This document shows positions 17,141 through 25,373 of a stretch of 64,000 nucleotides of DNA, in pieces. Source of the DNA: DATCJA01 sp963814955 (GTDB lineage Bacteria > Acidobacteriota > Vicinamibacteria > Vicinamibacterales > UBA2999); assembly GCA_963814955.1 (NCBI GenBank), contig CAWFEX010000015.1, positions 248,001 to 312,000 on the forward strand. Direction: 5' to 3'. The position numbers and the translations under genes were made by a program. The notes under the pieces are model-generated. The model did no database searches, had not been told where the DNA came from, and worked only from the letters and a program-made list of their open reading frames with translations. How positions within the stretch are numbered: position 1 is the first letter of the stretch; the number at the start of each line of letters is the position of its first letter.

Positions 17141-17175
17141 ACTCACCACTCACAACTCAGAACTCACAACTCACT
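17141..17175. repeat. Heptamer word array at the map stop
   Basis: Five 7-base units: ACTCACC, ACTCACA, ACTCAGA, ACTCACA, ACTCACT. The last unit overlaps the map stop codon (17174-17176) by two bases, so in the mRNA the array begins at the stop. Confidence 0.85.
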
Positions 17176-17965
17176 AGTCGCTGATCGCCAACAGCTCGCG
17201 CGCCCGGGCGGCGTCGGCCTCGAGCAGCGTGAGGATCTCGCAGCCGTCGCGCGTCACCACCACCGTGTGCTCGAAATGTGCCGACAGGCTGCCGTCGCGC
17301 GTCACCGCTGTCCATCCATCGGCCAGCACCTTCACGCCTGCCTCGCCCGCGTTCACCATCGGCTCTATCGCAAGAACCATCCCTTCCGACAGGCGCGGCC
17401 CGCGGCCGCTCGGCCCGTAGTTCGCGATCTGGGGTTCCTCGTGCAGCGCTGTTCCGATGCCGTGGCCGACGAATTCCCGCACCACGGCGAATCCATGCGC
17501 CTCGACGTGCGCCTGAACCGCCGCACCGATGTCCGACACGCGCGCACCGGGAGCGACCGCGTCGATGCCGTGAAACAGCGCCTCCTCCGTCACGCGCAGG
17601 AGGTTCGCCGTTTCGGGAGCAACGTGCCCCACCGGAATGGTCGCAGCACAATCGCCGAAAAAGCCGTCCAGCCTCGCCCCCATGTCGAGCGAGAGGACAT
17701 CGCCCTCAGCAAGGCGCCGGGCCGAGGGAATGCCGTGCACCACCTGCTCGTTGATCGACGCACACACCGTGGCCGGATAGCCGTGATAACCCTTGAAGGC
17801 TGGCTCGGCGCCGGCCTTGCGCACGAGCGTTTCGGCAGCCACGTCAATTTCCTTCGTCGTCACGCCGGGGACCACGAGCTGCCGCAGCTCGGCCAGGATT
17901 CGCGCGACGAGCTGATTGACTCGTCTGAGCTTGTCGATTTCAACCTGCGATCGACAGACGATCAT
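17174..17965 (-). CDS. map: Methionine aminopeptidase, type I
   Basis: The protein has 263 residues, the normal type I length. The five metal ligands are visible in order: Asp in 'LSLDMGA', Asp in 'FFGDCAAT', His in 'VGHGIGT', Glu in 'LAIEPM' and Glu in 'HFEHTV'. 'GYHGYPATVC' and 'NEQVVHGIP' are further family blocks. It removes N-terminal Met from nascent proteins. It lies 8 bases after adk, the common secY-adk-map-infA order. There is no N-terminal zinc-finger extension. Confidence 0.97.
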   Translation of the reverse strand: MIVCRSQVEIDKLRRVNQLVARILAELRQLVVPGVTTKEIDVAAETLVRKAGAEPAFKGYHGYPATVCASINEQVVHGIPSARRLAEGDVLSLDMGARLDGFFGDCAATIPVGHVAPETANLLRVTEEALFHGIDAVAPGARVSDIGAAVQAHVEAHGFAVVREFVGHGIGTALHEEPQIANYGPSGRGPRLSEGMVLAIEPMVNAGEAGVKVLADGWTAVTRDGSLSAHFEHTVVVTRDGCEILTLLEADAARARELLAISD

Positions 17966-17973
17966 AAACGTCG

Positions 17974-18651
17974 CTATCCCTGCGCTCCAACGGAGTGGCG
18001 GGCACCCGCCCGTGCGGCACCGTGAATCGCCGCATCGAGGTCCTGCGATACTCGCTCCGCGGGTTGTGCGCCGTTCACCGTGCAGAATGTCGGCCGGTTG
18101 CGATAATAATCCACGAGCGGTTTCGACTGCTGCTCATAAATTTTCAGGCGCTCTCGAACCACATGCACATTGTCATCCAACCGCAGTTCCAGCTCGCCTC
18201 CGCACCGCCGGCACACGGGGGTGTCGGCACCATCGGCGTTCGTGCCACAGCGCGAACATATCCGTCGAGCGGCCAGCCGTCGAACGAGCTCCTCTTCCGG
18301 AACCACGATGTCGGCCACAATCAGCCGGTGATCGTCGCGGTTCGCCATGATCTCGTCCAGCGCCCGCCCCTGAAAGACCGTACGTGGAAAGCCGTCGAGC
18401 ACGAATCCGTTTTTCGTGTCCGGCTGGCTCAGGCGGTCGCGCACGACGCCGACCATCGTTTCGTCATCGACCAGCTCGCCGCGATCCATCTTCTCCTTGG
18501 CGCGCAGCGCGAGGGGCATCTGCTGCTTGACGCCGTCGCGCAGCATATCGCCGGTCGAGATTCGCGGTAAGCGGTGGCTCTGCGCGAATCGTTCCGCCTG
18601 CGTTCCCTTCCCGGCGCCGGGTGGACCAAGGATGAGGACGTTGAGCGCCAC
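17974..18651 (-). CDS. adk: Adenylate kinase
   Basis: The protein has 225 residues. The P-loop is 'GPPGAGKGTQ', the NMP-binding part 'ISTGDMLRDGV', and 'VLDGFPRT' is the adenylate kinase signature. The LID has a zinc site with two CxxC pairs ('CSRCG', 'CRRCG'), as in long-type zinc-bearing kinases. It interconverts ATP, AMP and ADP. Spacing to secY and map is 8 bases each. The C-terminal 30 residues are Ala/Arg-rich and less typical. Confidence 0.96.
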   Translation of the reverse strand: MALNVLILGPPGAGKGTQAERFAQSHRLPRISTGDMLRDGVKQQMPLALRAKEKMDRGELVDDETMVGVVRDRLSQPDTKNGFVLDGFPRTVFQGRALDEIMANRDDHRLIVADIVVPEEELVRRLAARRICSRCGTNADGADTPVCRRCGGELELRLDDNVHVVRERLKIYEQQSKPLVDYYRNRPTFCTVNGAQPAERVSQDLDAAIHGAARAGARHSVGAQG

Positions 18652-18659
18652 GCGTCCGC

Positions 18660-20048
18660 CTACCCTCGCCGTCCGCGTATGCGCGTCTTCTTCATGAAGC
18701 CGTCGTAGTGCCGCATGATGAGCTGCGATTCCACCTGATTGACGGTATCCATCGCGACGCCGACGACGATCAGGAGCGACGTGCCGCCGAAATAAAACGT
18801 CACACCGGCGCCCTGCGTAAACCAGGTGGGCAGGATCGCGTCCAGCTGCTCGCCGATAAACGGAATTGGCGCCACCCTGAAGCCGGTGAGCAGAAATTCC
18901 GGCAGCAACGCGACGCAGGCCAGATACAACGCCCCGACGAGCGTCAGCCGCGCCAGGATCGTGTCGATGTACTCCGCCGTGCGTTTCCCGGGCCGGATGC
19001 CGGGGATGAACCCGCCGTACTTCCGCATGTTCTCCGCCACGTCATCGGGATTGAAAATGATCGCCGTGTAGAAGTAGCAGAAGAACACGATGCCGACCAC
19101 ATACAGCAGGTTGTAGAGCGGCATGCCGTAGGCCAGCTGATCGGCGACGGCGCGCCCCCACGAGCCCGCCTCGAACATCATCGCGATCGTCGCCGGAAAC
19201 GCCAGAATCGACGAGGCGAAGATGACCGGGATGACGCCGCCCGTATTCACTTTCAACGGGATGTGCGTGCTCGTCCCGCCATACTGACGCCGTCCGATGA
19301 CACGTTTTGCGTACTGCACCGTAATGCGTCGGTGACCTCGCTCCACGAAGATGATGGCTCCTACCACCACGACCATCATGGCGATCAGGAACACGATGCG
19401 CAGAAGACTGATCTGCCCGGTTCGCATCTGATCGAGGGTGGTCAGCACGGCCGACGGCAGTCCGACGACGATGCCGGCAAAGATCAGGAGCGACATGCCG
19501 TTACCGATGCCGCGCTCCGTAATCTGCTCACCCAGCCACATCACGAACATCGTCCCGGTCGTCATGGTCAGGACGCACAGGAAGCGGAAGCCCCAACCCG
19601 GGTCGTAGACGAGCGGCAGTCCGCCGGCTATCTGTGTCTGGCGTTCCAGGAAGAAGGCGATGCCGAGCGACTGCACCACCGCCAGCGCCAGCGTCAGATA
19701 TCGCGTGTACTGCGTGATCTTGCGACGGCCGAGCTCGCCTTCTTTCGAGATGCGCTCGAGAGCCGGCCAGACGACAGTGAGCAACTGCAGAATAATCGAA
19801 GCGCTGATGTACGGCATCACGCCGAGCGCGAAGATCGTCATCTGCGCGAGGTTGTTGCCTGAAAACATGTTGTACAGCCCGAACATCGTGTTTCGGGTCT
19901 GCTCGGCCAGAAGCGCCAGTGCCTCGGTGTTCACACCTGGCGTGGGAACGACACCGCCGACGCGGTACACACCCAGCAATCCCAGCGTGAACAGCACGCG
20001 ATTGCGCAGGTCGGTGACCGCGAACAGGTTCGTGAGCGCGTTATCCAT
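18660..20048 (-). CDS. secY: Protein translocase subunit SecY
   Basis: The protein has 462 residues and ten membrane helices. 'NLFAVTDLRNRVLFTLGLL' opens it, 'GVMPYISASIILQLL' is plug-side helix 2, and 'YAKRVIGRRQYGG' with 'HIPLKVNTGGVIPVIFASS' marks the cytosolic loop and helix 7. SecY is the pore of the Sec system. It closes the spc part, 97 bases after rplO and 8 before adk. Confidence 0.97.
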   Translation of the reverse strand: MDNALTNLFAVTDLRNRVLFTLGLLGVYRVGGVVPTPGVNTEALALLAEQTRNTMFGLYNMFSGNNLAQMTIFALGVMPYISASIILQLLTVVWPALERISKEGELGRRKITQYTRYLTLALAVVQSLGIAFFLERQTQIAGGLPLVYDPGWGFRFLCVLTMTTGTMFVMWLGEQITERGIGNGMSLLIFAGIVVGLPSAVLTTLDQMRTGQISLLRIVFLIAMMVVVVGAIIFVERGHRRITVQYAKRVIGRRQYGGTSTHIPLKVNTGGVIPVIFASSILAFPATIAMMFEAGSWGRAVADQLAYGMPLYNLLYVVGIVFFCYFYTAIIFNPDDVAENMRKYGGFIPGIRPGKRTAEYIDTILARLTLVGALYLACVALLPEFLLTGFRVAPIPFIGEQLDAILPTWFTQGAGVTFYFGGTSLLIVVGVAMDTVNQVESQLIMRHYDGFMKKTRIRGRRG

Positions 20049-20094
20049 ATGACATTTCCGGTTCGTGATTTCTGATTGGCGATTTCAATCCGGC

Positions 20095-20135
20095 GAATCG
20101 CAAATCACAAATCACGAATCACCAATACGAATCAC
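20095..20135. repeat. Heptamer word array between rplO and secY
   Basis: The words are AAATCAC, AAATCAC, GAATCAC, CAATAC and GAATCAC, and further words of the inverse sense (GTGATTT, GCGATTT) lie at 20063-20087. In the mRNA the array begins about 10 bases past the rplO stop (20146-20148). Confidence 0.75.
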
Positions 20136-20145
20136 CATCCATCAT

Positions 20146-20649
20146 TCACGATTTCTTCCGACGTACTTCCGCTTGCGGCGGCGCCGCTTCGCGGGCTACC
20201 TCGCTGCTCATCGTCTCGGCTGTCCCGCCCGCCGCGGCAATCTTCTCCGCCGCCTTGCCGCTGAACTTGTGCGCCTGCACGGTCAGCTTCTTGCTGATGT
20301 CGCCACGCGCGAGCACCTTGATCCGATGATGGCGGCTGCGAACGAGCCCCTCTTCCCGCAGCAGCTCCGGAGTAATCACCGTTCCGGCGTCGAACCGCTC
20401 GGCGAGCGTGTCGAGATTCACGACCGCATATTCGGTCCGGAAGCTGTTGTAAAAACCACGCTTCGGCACCCTGCGGTGGAGCGGCATCTGGCCGCCCTCG
20501 AAGCCTCGCTTGAACTTGAAGCCCGAGCGCGACTTCGCACCTTTGTGGCCCCGTCCAGCCTGCGCGCCGGTGCCCGATCCATGACCGCGCCCTACGCGCT
20601 TCTTCGAAAACTTCGACCGTTCGGCCGGTTTGAGATTTGAGAGATCCAT
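20146..20649 (-). CDS. rplO: 50S ribosomal protein L15
   Basis: The 167-residue protein begins 'MDLSNLKPAERSKF', and the L15 Gly/Arg-rich segment 'RVGRGHGSGTGAQAGRGHKG' follows. The TTG three codons upstream is not chosen because 'MDLSNL' matches the family start. The C-terminal 20 residues are Ala-rich. L15 is a late assembly protein of the large subunit. It starts 9 bases after rpmD. Confidence 0.95.
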   Translation of the reverse strand: MDLSNLKPAERSKFSKKRVGRGHGSGTGAQAGRGHKGAKSRSGFKFKRGFEGGQMPLHRRVPKRGFYNSFRTEYAVVNLDTLAERFDAGTVITPELLREEGLVRSRHHRIKVLARGDISKKLTVQAHKFSGKAAEKIAAAGGTAETMSSEVAREAAPPQAEVRRKKS

Positions 20650-20658
20650 AATGACCAA

Positions 20659-20865
20659 TCACTCTGCCACTGTGACCAGGTGGCGCACCTTCAGAATCAT
20701 TCCCCGGGTTGCCGGCGTATCGGGCAGTTCCACGGTGTGGCGGATCCGACGCAAGCCCATTCCTTCAACCGTCTTCGCCTGCGTCTCGTTGAAACCGATC
20801 GTGCTCCTGATCAGCGTGACTTTCAGCTTCTTCGCCGACGGTGTCTTTGCGGTCTTCTTTGCCAT
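20659..20865 (-). CDS. rpmD: 50S ribosomal protein L30
   Basis: The 68-residue product has the L30 core 'KVTLIRSTIGFNETQAKTV' and 'RHTVELPDTPATRGMI'. A ten-residue Lys/Ala-rich lead precedes it. L30 is a small large-subunit protein found in the spc operon; its presence completes the usual spc gene order between rpsE and rplO. Confidence 0.95.
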   Translation of the reverse strand: MAKKTAKTPSAKKLKVTLIRSTIGFNETQAKTVEGMGLRRIRHTVELPDTPATRGMILKVRHLVTVAE

Positions 20866-20883
20866 ATGTCTGGCTCTCGGGCG

Positions 20884-21423
20884 CTATGCGCCGACCAGCT
20901 CCCCTACTTCCTTGCCTCGGAACCGGGCCACCTGCGCCGGATCTTTGAGGCCCATCAGCCCTGAAAATGTCGCGCGCACGACATTGTGAGGATTGGCCGA
21001 ACCGAGCGACTTCGTCAGCACGTTCTGAATGCCTGCCGACTCCACGACCGCCCGCACCGCGCCACCAGCAATAAGGCCCGTGCCGTCCGGCGCCGGTTTC
21101 AGCAGCACGCTGCCGGATCCGAACTTGCCGACGACCTGATGCGGAATGGTCGTGCCCTTCAGCGGCACTCGAATCAGGTTCTTCTTCGCGGCCTCGATGC
21201 CCTTTTTGATCGCGGACGGCACTTCCTTGGCCTTCCCGACGCCGAAGCCCACGACCCCGTGACCGTCGCCGACGACAACCAGCGCGCTGAAGCTCAGGTT
21301 CTTGCCGCCTTTGACGACCTTCGTGACACGGTTGATGGACACGACGGTGTCCTTGATCTCGAGCTGCGACGCGTCGATCTTCTCGCGCATCCTGTTCATC
21401 ATCGCCATTACTGAACCGTCCAT
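20884..21423 (-). CDS. rpsE: 30S ribosomal protein S5
   Basis: The S5 body is clear: 'DTVVSINRVTKVVKGGKNLSFSA' is the N-terminal RNA-binding signature (shown to 20 residues or fewer at its core, 'RVTKVVKGGKNLSF'), then 'GHGVVGFGVGKAKEVPSAI', and 'KSLGSANPHNVV' near the end. The ATG at 21423 gives 179 residues; ATGs at 21408, 21402 and 21399 are alternatives. The open frame runs upstream to 21840 through rplR in another frame, which is a shadow. S5 helps decoding accuracy. Confidence 0.95.
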   Translation of the reverse strand: MDGSVMAMMNRMREKIDASQLEIKDTVVSINRVTKVVKGGKNLSFSALVVVGDGHGVVGFGVGKAKEVPSAIKKGIEAAKKNLIRVPLKGTTIPHQVVGKFGSGSVLLKPAPDGTGLIAGGAVRAVVESAGIQNVLTKSLGSANPHNVVRATFSGLMGLKDPAQVARFRGKEVGELVGA

Positions 21424-21440
21424 TCGAAAGACGTCATAGC

Positions 21441-21815
21441 CTAGAACTCCAGACCGGCTTCGCGCGCGGCCTCCGCAACGGCCTTTACACGCCCGTGATA
21501 GAGGAACCCGTTCCGATCGAACACCACGCGCTTGACGCCCTTTTCCATGAGCCGCTGTGCGATGGTCTTGCCCACCGCCTGCGCGCCCGCGACGTTGCCG
21601 CCTCTCGTCCCCTTCGCGAACGCCCCCTTCAGGGACGGTTCCACGCTGGAAGCGGCGGCAATGGTGCGGCCGGTCATGTCGTCCACCACTTGCACGTAGA
21701 TGTGCGCGACGCTGCGGTATACGGTCAACCGCGGACGCTCTTCCCCACCTCGTACGCGCTTGCGAAGCCGGTACTTGATCCGGTCGCGGCGGTCCTCTTT
21801 CGTCTTGATCCTCAT
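21441..21815 (-). CDS. rplR: 50S ribosomal protein L18
   Basis: The protein has 124 residues with the L18 blocks 'RPRLTVYRSVAHIYVQVVDD', 'TIAAASSVEP' and 'VVFDRNGFLYHGRVKAVAEA', ending 'AAREAGLEF'. It binds 5S rRNA with L5. It starts 79 bases after rplF, across a gap filled by two palindromes, and ends 17 bases before rpsE. Confidence 0.96.
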   Translation of the reverse strand: MRIKTKEDRRDRIKYRLRKRVRGGEERPRLTVYRSVAHIYVQVVDDMTGRTIAAASSVEPSLKGAFAKGTRGGNVAGAQAVGKTIAQRLMEKGVKRVVFDRNGFLYHGRVKAVAEAAREAGLEF

Positions 21816-21826
21816 CGTCGTTCCCC

Positions 21827-21878
21827 GGGCCGACGTGCAAGTCGGCGTCGTTCTCCGGGCCGACCTGAAGGTCGGCCC
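21827..21878. repeat. Two palindromes between rplF and rplR
   Basis: The unit at 21857-21878 is GGGCCGAC-CTGAAG-GTCGGCCC, a perfect match to the CTNAAG family followed by CCTACA. A worn copy at 21827-21847 has the same left arm. The perfect unit starts 16 bases past the rplF stop. Confidence 0.8.
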
Positions 21879-21894
21879 CTACACCGTGTACCCG

Positions 21895-22431
21895 TCAGGC
21901 CCCCGTCTTGCCAACCTTCTTCTTGAGCACCTCGCCCGTATAGCGGACGCCTTTCTGTTTGTACGGATCCGGTTTTCGCAGCCGGCGGATGTTCGCCGCC
22001 ACCTGGCCTACGAGCTGCCGGTCGGCGCCGGTCACCGTGATGTGCGTCTGCTTCTCAATCGCGATGTCGATGCCATTGGGAATCTCGAACACCACCGGAT
22101 GCGAGTAGCCGAGCGCAAAGTGGACCTGCTTGCCCTTCACCTCCGCGCGGTATCCGATGCCGACGATATCGAGCTCCTTCTTGAAGCCCTCGGACACTCC
22201 TGCGATGGCATTGGCAACCAGGCTCCGCGCCAGGCCATGGAACTTGCCAAGCTCAGGATCCTCGCGCTGCAGCTTCGCCACGAGGTTGCCGTCCTCCTGC
22301 GCAACGACGATGCCCGGAGGCAGCGGCTGGCGAAGCTTGCCCTTGGGGCCCTGCACTTCGACGGCGTCGACCGCCACCTCTACACTGACCCCCTTCGGGA
22401 TCGCGATTGGTTTCTTGCCTATGCGTGACAT
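21895..22431 (-). CDS. rplF: 50S ribosomal protein L6
   Basis: The protein has 178 residues, with 'MSRIGKKPIAIPKGVSVEV' at the start and the C-terminal signature 'PDPYKQKGVRYTGEVLKKKV'. The two L6 sub-domains are both complete. L6 lies near the GTPase-factor site. It is 33 bases after rpsH. Confidence 0.97.
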   Translation of the reverse strand: MSRIGKKPIAIPKGVSVEVAVDAVEVQGPKGKLRQPLPPGIVVAQEDGNLVAKLQREDPELGKFHGLARSLVANAIAGVSEGFKKELDIVGIGYRAEVKGKQVHFALGYSHPVVFEIPNGIDIAIEKQTHITVTGADRQLVGQVAANIRRLRKPDPYKQKGVRYTGEVLKKKVGKTGA

Positions 22432-22464
22432 CTCAACATCCCGCGGACACCTGAAGGTTTCTGC

Positions 22465-22878
22465 CTACCAGACATTACACAGCACTTCGCCGCCGACTCC
22501 GGCCTTGCGCGCGGCCCTGCCCGTCATGACGCCACGGGAGGTCGTCAGAATGTTGGTGCCCAGCCCGCCGAGCACCGCAGGCACATCCTGCACGCCCAGA
22601 TAGACACGACGCCCTGGCCGGCTGATGCGCTCGATTCCGCTGATCACCCGCTCGCCGCGCGGGCCGTACTTGAGGAACACCCGAATCACCCGTCTCGACT
22701 GGCGTCCGGACTTCTGCGACGGCTCCTCCACCAGGCTGAATCCCTGGATGTAGCCCTCGTCCTGAAGAATCCGCGCAATCTCGATCTTCAGCTTGCTCGC
22801 CGGCACGTCCACACGCGTGTGCTTGCCTGTCACCGCATTGCGAAGGCGCGTCAGCATGTCAGAAATCGGATCGGTCAT
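22465..22878 (-). CDS. rpsH: 30S ribosomal protein S8
   Basis: The protein has 137 residues: 'MTDPISDMLTRLRNA' opens it and 'GVGGEVLCNVW' is the end, where most S8 finish 'GGEVLCYVW'. 'ILTTSRGVMTGRAARKAGVG' is the rRNA-binding C-terminal block. S8 binds helix 21 of 16S rRNA and in other bacteria represses the spc operon. It lies 60 bases after rpsN with a word array in the gap. Confidence 0.96.
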   Translation of the reverse strand: MTDPISDMLTRLRNAVTGKHTRVDVPASKLKIEIARILQDEGYIQGFSLVEEPSQKSGRQSRRVIRVFLKYGPRGERVISGIERISRPGRRVYLGVQDVPAVLGGLGTNILTTSRGVMTGRAARKAGVGGEVLCNVW

Positions 22879-22907
22879 ATCTCTTTCAACCTCGCGGCTC
22901 CCCGTCC

Positions 22908-22938
22908 GAACCCGGAACGCGGAACCCGGAACCGGAAC
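22908..22938. repeat. Heptamer word array at the rpsN stop
   Basis: Units GAACCCG, GAACGCG, GAACCCG, GAACCG and GAAC end exactly at the rpsN stop (22939-22941), so the array begins immediately after the stop in the mRNA. Confidence 0.85.
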
Positions 22939-23124
22939 TTACCAAGAGCTCTTCGTCACTCCTGTGACGTCGCCTTCGAGCGCAAAACGCCGGAAGCAGA
23001 GCCGGCACAGCTTGAACTTGCGCATGAATCCGCGCGGCCGTCCGCACAGCTTGCAGCGGTTCCGCAGACGGATTCTGTACCTGGGCGACTTCAGTTCCTT
23101 GGCAATCTTTGCGGTCGTGGCCAT
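22939..23124 (-). CDS. rpsN: 30S ribosomal protein S14, zinc-binding type
   Basis: The 61-residue product is the short S14 form with four zinc Cys in 'CKLCGRP' and 'CRLCFR'. It ends 'TGVTKSSW', as is typical. S14 joins the 30S head. It is 12 bases after rplE. Confidence 0.96.
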   Translation of the reverse strand: MATTAKIAKELKSPRYRIRLRNRCKLCGRPRGFMRKFKLCRLCFRRFALEGDVTGVTKSSW

Positions 23125-23136
23125 TCGTTCATCCTT

Positions 23137-23679
23137 CTAATTCGCGCGGAAAGGCATCCCGAGGAGCTGCAGAAGCTTCCGCGCTTCCTCATCGGTTTTC
23201 GCCGTCGTCACCACCGACACGTTCATGCCCCGCGCCTTGTCCACCTTCATGTAGTCGATCTCAGGGAACATCAGCTGATCGCGGAGTCCGAGCGTGTAAT
23301 TGCCGCGGCCATCGAATCCCTTGGACGACACGCCGCGGAAGTCCCGGACGCGGGGAAGCGCAATGCTGATGAGTCGATCGAGGAACTCGTACATCCGTTT
23401 GCCCCGCAGCGTCACCATCGCCCCGACCGGCATCCCCTTCCGAAGCTTGAACTGCGCGATCGACTTCGTCGCCCGCCGGACCACGGCCTTCTGGCCGGTA
23501 ATGCGTCCGAGCTCGTCGGCGCCCGTATCGGCGAGCTTCGCGTTCTGTGTCGCCTCGCCGAGACCCATGTTGATGACGACCTTTTCGAGCTTCGGGATCG
23601 CCATGACGTTCTTGTAGCCGAACTCATTCTTGAGCGCCGGCACCACTTCCTTGACGTAGCGTTCTTTCAGCCGGGTCAT
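23137..23679 (-). CDS. rplE: 50S ribosomal protein L5
   Basis: The protein has 180 residues. 'MAIPKLEKVVINMGLGEA' is the 5S rRNA-contact region, then 'GQKAVVRRATKSIAQFKLRK' and 'DFRGVSSKGFDGRGNYTLG'. Its start overlaps the rplX stop by 4 bases (ATGA). L5 carries 5S rRNA and touches the P-site tRNA. Confidence 0.97.
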   Translation of the reverse strand: MTRLKERYVKEVVPALKNEFGYKNVMAIPKLEKVVINMGLGEATQNAKLADTGADELGRITGQKAVVRRATKSIAQFKLRKGMPVGAMVTLRGKRMYEFLDRLISIALPRVRDFRGVSSKGFDGRGNYTLGLRDQLMFPEIDYMKVDKARGMNVSVVTTAKTDEEARKLLQLLGMPFRAN

Positions 23680-24008
23680 TTGTCGACTACCCCCTCACAC
23701 TTGCGGCAGATGCGCACCTTCCGGCCGTCGTTCAGCATCCGGTGGCCGATGCGCGTCATCTTTCCGCACTCCGGGCACACGAGCTGCACGTTGCTGGCAT
23801 GCAGCGCCGCCTCGCGCTCGACAATGCCGCCTTTGATGTTGCGCTGCGGGTTCGGGCGCGTGTGCCGTTTGATCATGTTCACGCCCTCGACGAGCAGGCG
23901 GTTGTTGATCGGAAGGACACGAAGCACGCGCCCGCGCTTCCCACGGTCTCTGCCCGCTGTCACGATCACGGTGTCGTTACGGCGAATCGGTGTCTGAACA
24001 CGAGACAT
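23676..24008 (-). CDS. rplX: 50S ribosomal protein L24
   Basis: The protein has 110 residues. A KOW motif 'DTVIVTAGRDRGKRGRVLRV' is near the N-terminus, and 'EGVNMIKRHTRPNPQRNIKG' follows. There are two C-terminal CxxC pairs, 'CPECGK' and 'CRKCE', a zinc-binding form. L24 starts large-subunit assembly. It is 4 bases after rplN and overlaps rplE. Confidence 0.96.
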   Translation of the reverse strand: MSRVQTPIRRNDTVIVTAGRDRGKRGRVLRVLPINNRLLVEGVNMIKRHTRPNPQRNIKGGIVEREAALHASNVQLVCPECGKMTRIGHRMLNDGRKVRICRKCEGVVDK

Positions 24009-24012
24009 CTGA

Positions 24013-24381
24013 CTACAGCACCTCAGGCGCGAGGGAAATGATCTTCATGAATCTCCGCTCGCGCAGTTCGCGGGCCACGGGTCCGAAGACGCGAGTCCCG
24101 ATCGGCTCGTTCTGATCATTGACGAGCACGGCGGCGTTTCTGTCGAACCGGATGTAGCTGCCGTCGCGACGCCGCTGCTCCTTGGCCGTCCGCACGATGA
24201 CGGCCTTGACGACCTGCCCCTTCTTCACCGTGCCGTCGGGAGTGGCTTCCTTGACCGAAGCAGTCACGATGTCACCGAGCCGCGCGTAGCGTCCCGTCGA
24301 CCCCCCAATCGGGTTGATCACGGAGATCTTCCGCGCTCCGGAGTTGTCGGCGACGTCCAATATCGAACGCATCTGGATCAT
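24013..24381 (-). CDS. rplN: 50S ribosomal protein L14
   Basis: The protein has 122 residues, the canonical length, with 'MIQMRSILDVADNSGARKI' and the signature 'RFDRNAAVLVNDQNEPIGTR'. L14 lies at the subunit interface. It opens the spc part of the superoperon, 91 bases after rpsQ. Confidence 0.97.
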   Translation of the reverse strand: MIQMRSILDVADNSGARKISVINPIGGSTGRYARLGDIVTASVKEATPDGTVKKGQVVKAVIVRTAKEQRRRDGSYIRFDRNAAVLVNDQNEPIGTRVFGPVARELRERRFMKIISLAPEVL

Positions 24382-24443
24382 GGTGGCTACTCCCGTCTCT
24401 GATCTCCTGCCTGCCGTCTCAGGTTCCGCACGAAGCGGCCGAA

Positions 24444-24470
24444 GACACAGGACGAAAGACCAAAGTTTTC
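24444..24470. repeat. Worn heptamer words after the rpsQ stop
   Basis: GACACAG, GACGAAA and GACCAAA follow each other with period 7 just past the rpsQ stop (24473-24475). They are much more degenerate than the other arrays, so this is a tentative member. The rest of the 91-base gap shows nothing else. Confidence 0.4.
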
Positions 24471-24472
24471 CG

Positions 24473-24727
24473 CTAAACCCTCGGCGCCTTGGCGATCACG
24501 CGGGTGACAACCCAACGCTTGCGGCGGCTGAGCGGCCGCGACTCGGCGATGGACACGGTATCGCCCAGCTTTGCCTCGTTGTCCTCGTTATGCGCGACGA
24601 ACTTCGAGGTCTTGCGCTGGCTCTTGCCGTAGACGGCGTGGCGCACCTGACGCTCGACCGCCACGACGACCGTCTTCTCCATCTTGTCGCTGACGACGGT
24701 TCCGGTCAGCTGTGACTTGACGCTCAT
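24473..24727 (-). CDS. rpsQ: 30S ribosomal protein S17
   Basis: The 84-residue product has the S17 blocks 'LTGTVVSDKMEKTVVVAVER' and 'HNEDNEAKLGDTVSIAESRP' plus 'LSRRKRWVV'. It is an early 16S rRNA-binding OB-fold protein. The start overlaps the rpmC stop by 4 bases. Confidence 0.96.
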   Translation of the reverse strand: MSVKSQLTGTVVSDKMEKTVVVAVERQVRHAVYGKSQRKTSKFVAHNEDNEAKLGDTVSIAESRPLSRRKRWVVTRVIAKAPRV

Positions 24728-24915
24728 GCCTCTTCCTTTTCCCGCAGAATCGTCTTCATCCGCGCCAGGTCGCGGCGGATCTGGCGCAGTTTGGCCGGCG
24801 CCTCGAGCTGCCCCATCGACTTCTGGATGCGCAGCCGGAAGAGCTGATCGTCCAGGTCCTGCACCCGGGCCCGCAGATCATCGGGCGTGAGCTCACGAAT
24901 TTCGGTCGGCTTCAT
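24724..24915 (-). CDS. rpmC: 50S ribosomal protein L29
   Basis: The 63-residue product begins 'MKPTEIRELTPDDLRARV', with the L29 helix pair and 'LRQIRRDLARMKTILRE'. ATG 24915 overlaps the rplP stop (ATGA); the open frame upstream to 25062 is a shadow of rplP. L29 sits at the polypeptide exit. Confidence 0.96.
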   Translation of the reverse strand: MKPTEIRELTPDDLRARVQDLDDQLFRLRIQKSMGQLEAPAKLRQIRRDLARMKTILREKEEA

Positions 24916-25337
24916 ACCGCGCTCTCGTGCTCGAAGCGCATGGCAAACTTCGTCTTGATCGGAAGTTTTGCCGACGCGAGATCCATCGCCCGGCGCGCCT
25001 CGGTCTCGGTCACGCCTTCCATCTCGAACATGATCCGGCCGGGCCGGACTACACAGACCCACTGCTCGGGCGCGCCCTTGCCCTTGCCCATACGCGTTTC
25101 CTGCGGTTTCTTCGTGATCGGCTTGTCGGGAAACACCCGCACCCAGATCTTGCCGCCTCGCTTGATGAACCGCGTCATCGCGACACGCGCGGCCTCAATC
25201 TGCCGATCCGTCAACCAGCACGGCTCCATCGCCTTCAACCCGTAGTCGCCAAACGAGACATCCGACCCGCGCCATGCCTTGCCGGCCATGCGCCCGCGCT
25301 GCTGTTTCCTGTACTTGACCTTCTTGGGCATTAACAT
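24912..25337 (-). CDS. rplP: 50S ribosomal protein L16
   Basis: The protein has 141 residues, beginning 'MLMPKKVKYRKQQRGRM' with 'RIMFEMEGVTETEARRAMDL' near the end. 'MGKGKGAPEQWVCVVRPG' is the tRNA-site loop. ATG at 25331 is a possible second start. L16 binds at the A-site finger. It lies 36 bases after rpsC. Confidence 0.97.
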   Translation of the reverse strand: MLMPKKVKYRKQQRGRMAGKAWRGSDVSFGDYGLKAMEPCWLTDRQIEAARVAMTRFIKRGGKIWVRVFPDKPITKKPQETRMGKGKGAPEQWVCVVRPGRIMFEMEGVTETEARRAMDLASAKLPIKTKFAMRFEHESAV

Positions 25338-25353
25338 TGTTTGCTACCCCAAC

Positions 25354-25371
25354 CACGAAGCTCACGAAGGC
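25354..25371. repeat. Two nonamer words after the rpsC stop
   Basis: CACGAAGCT and CACGAAGGC lie 2 bases past the rpsC stop (25374-25376). The CACGAAG word is the same as in the rplD-rplW array. With only two units this could be chance. Confidence 0.5.
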
Positions 25372-25373
25372 TG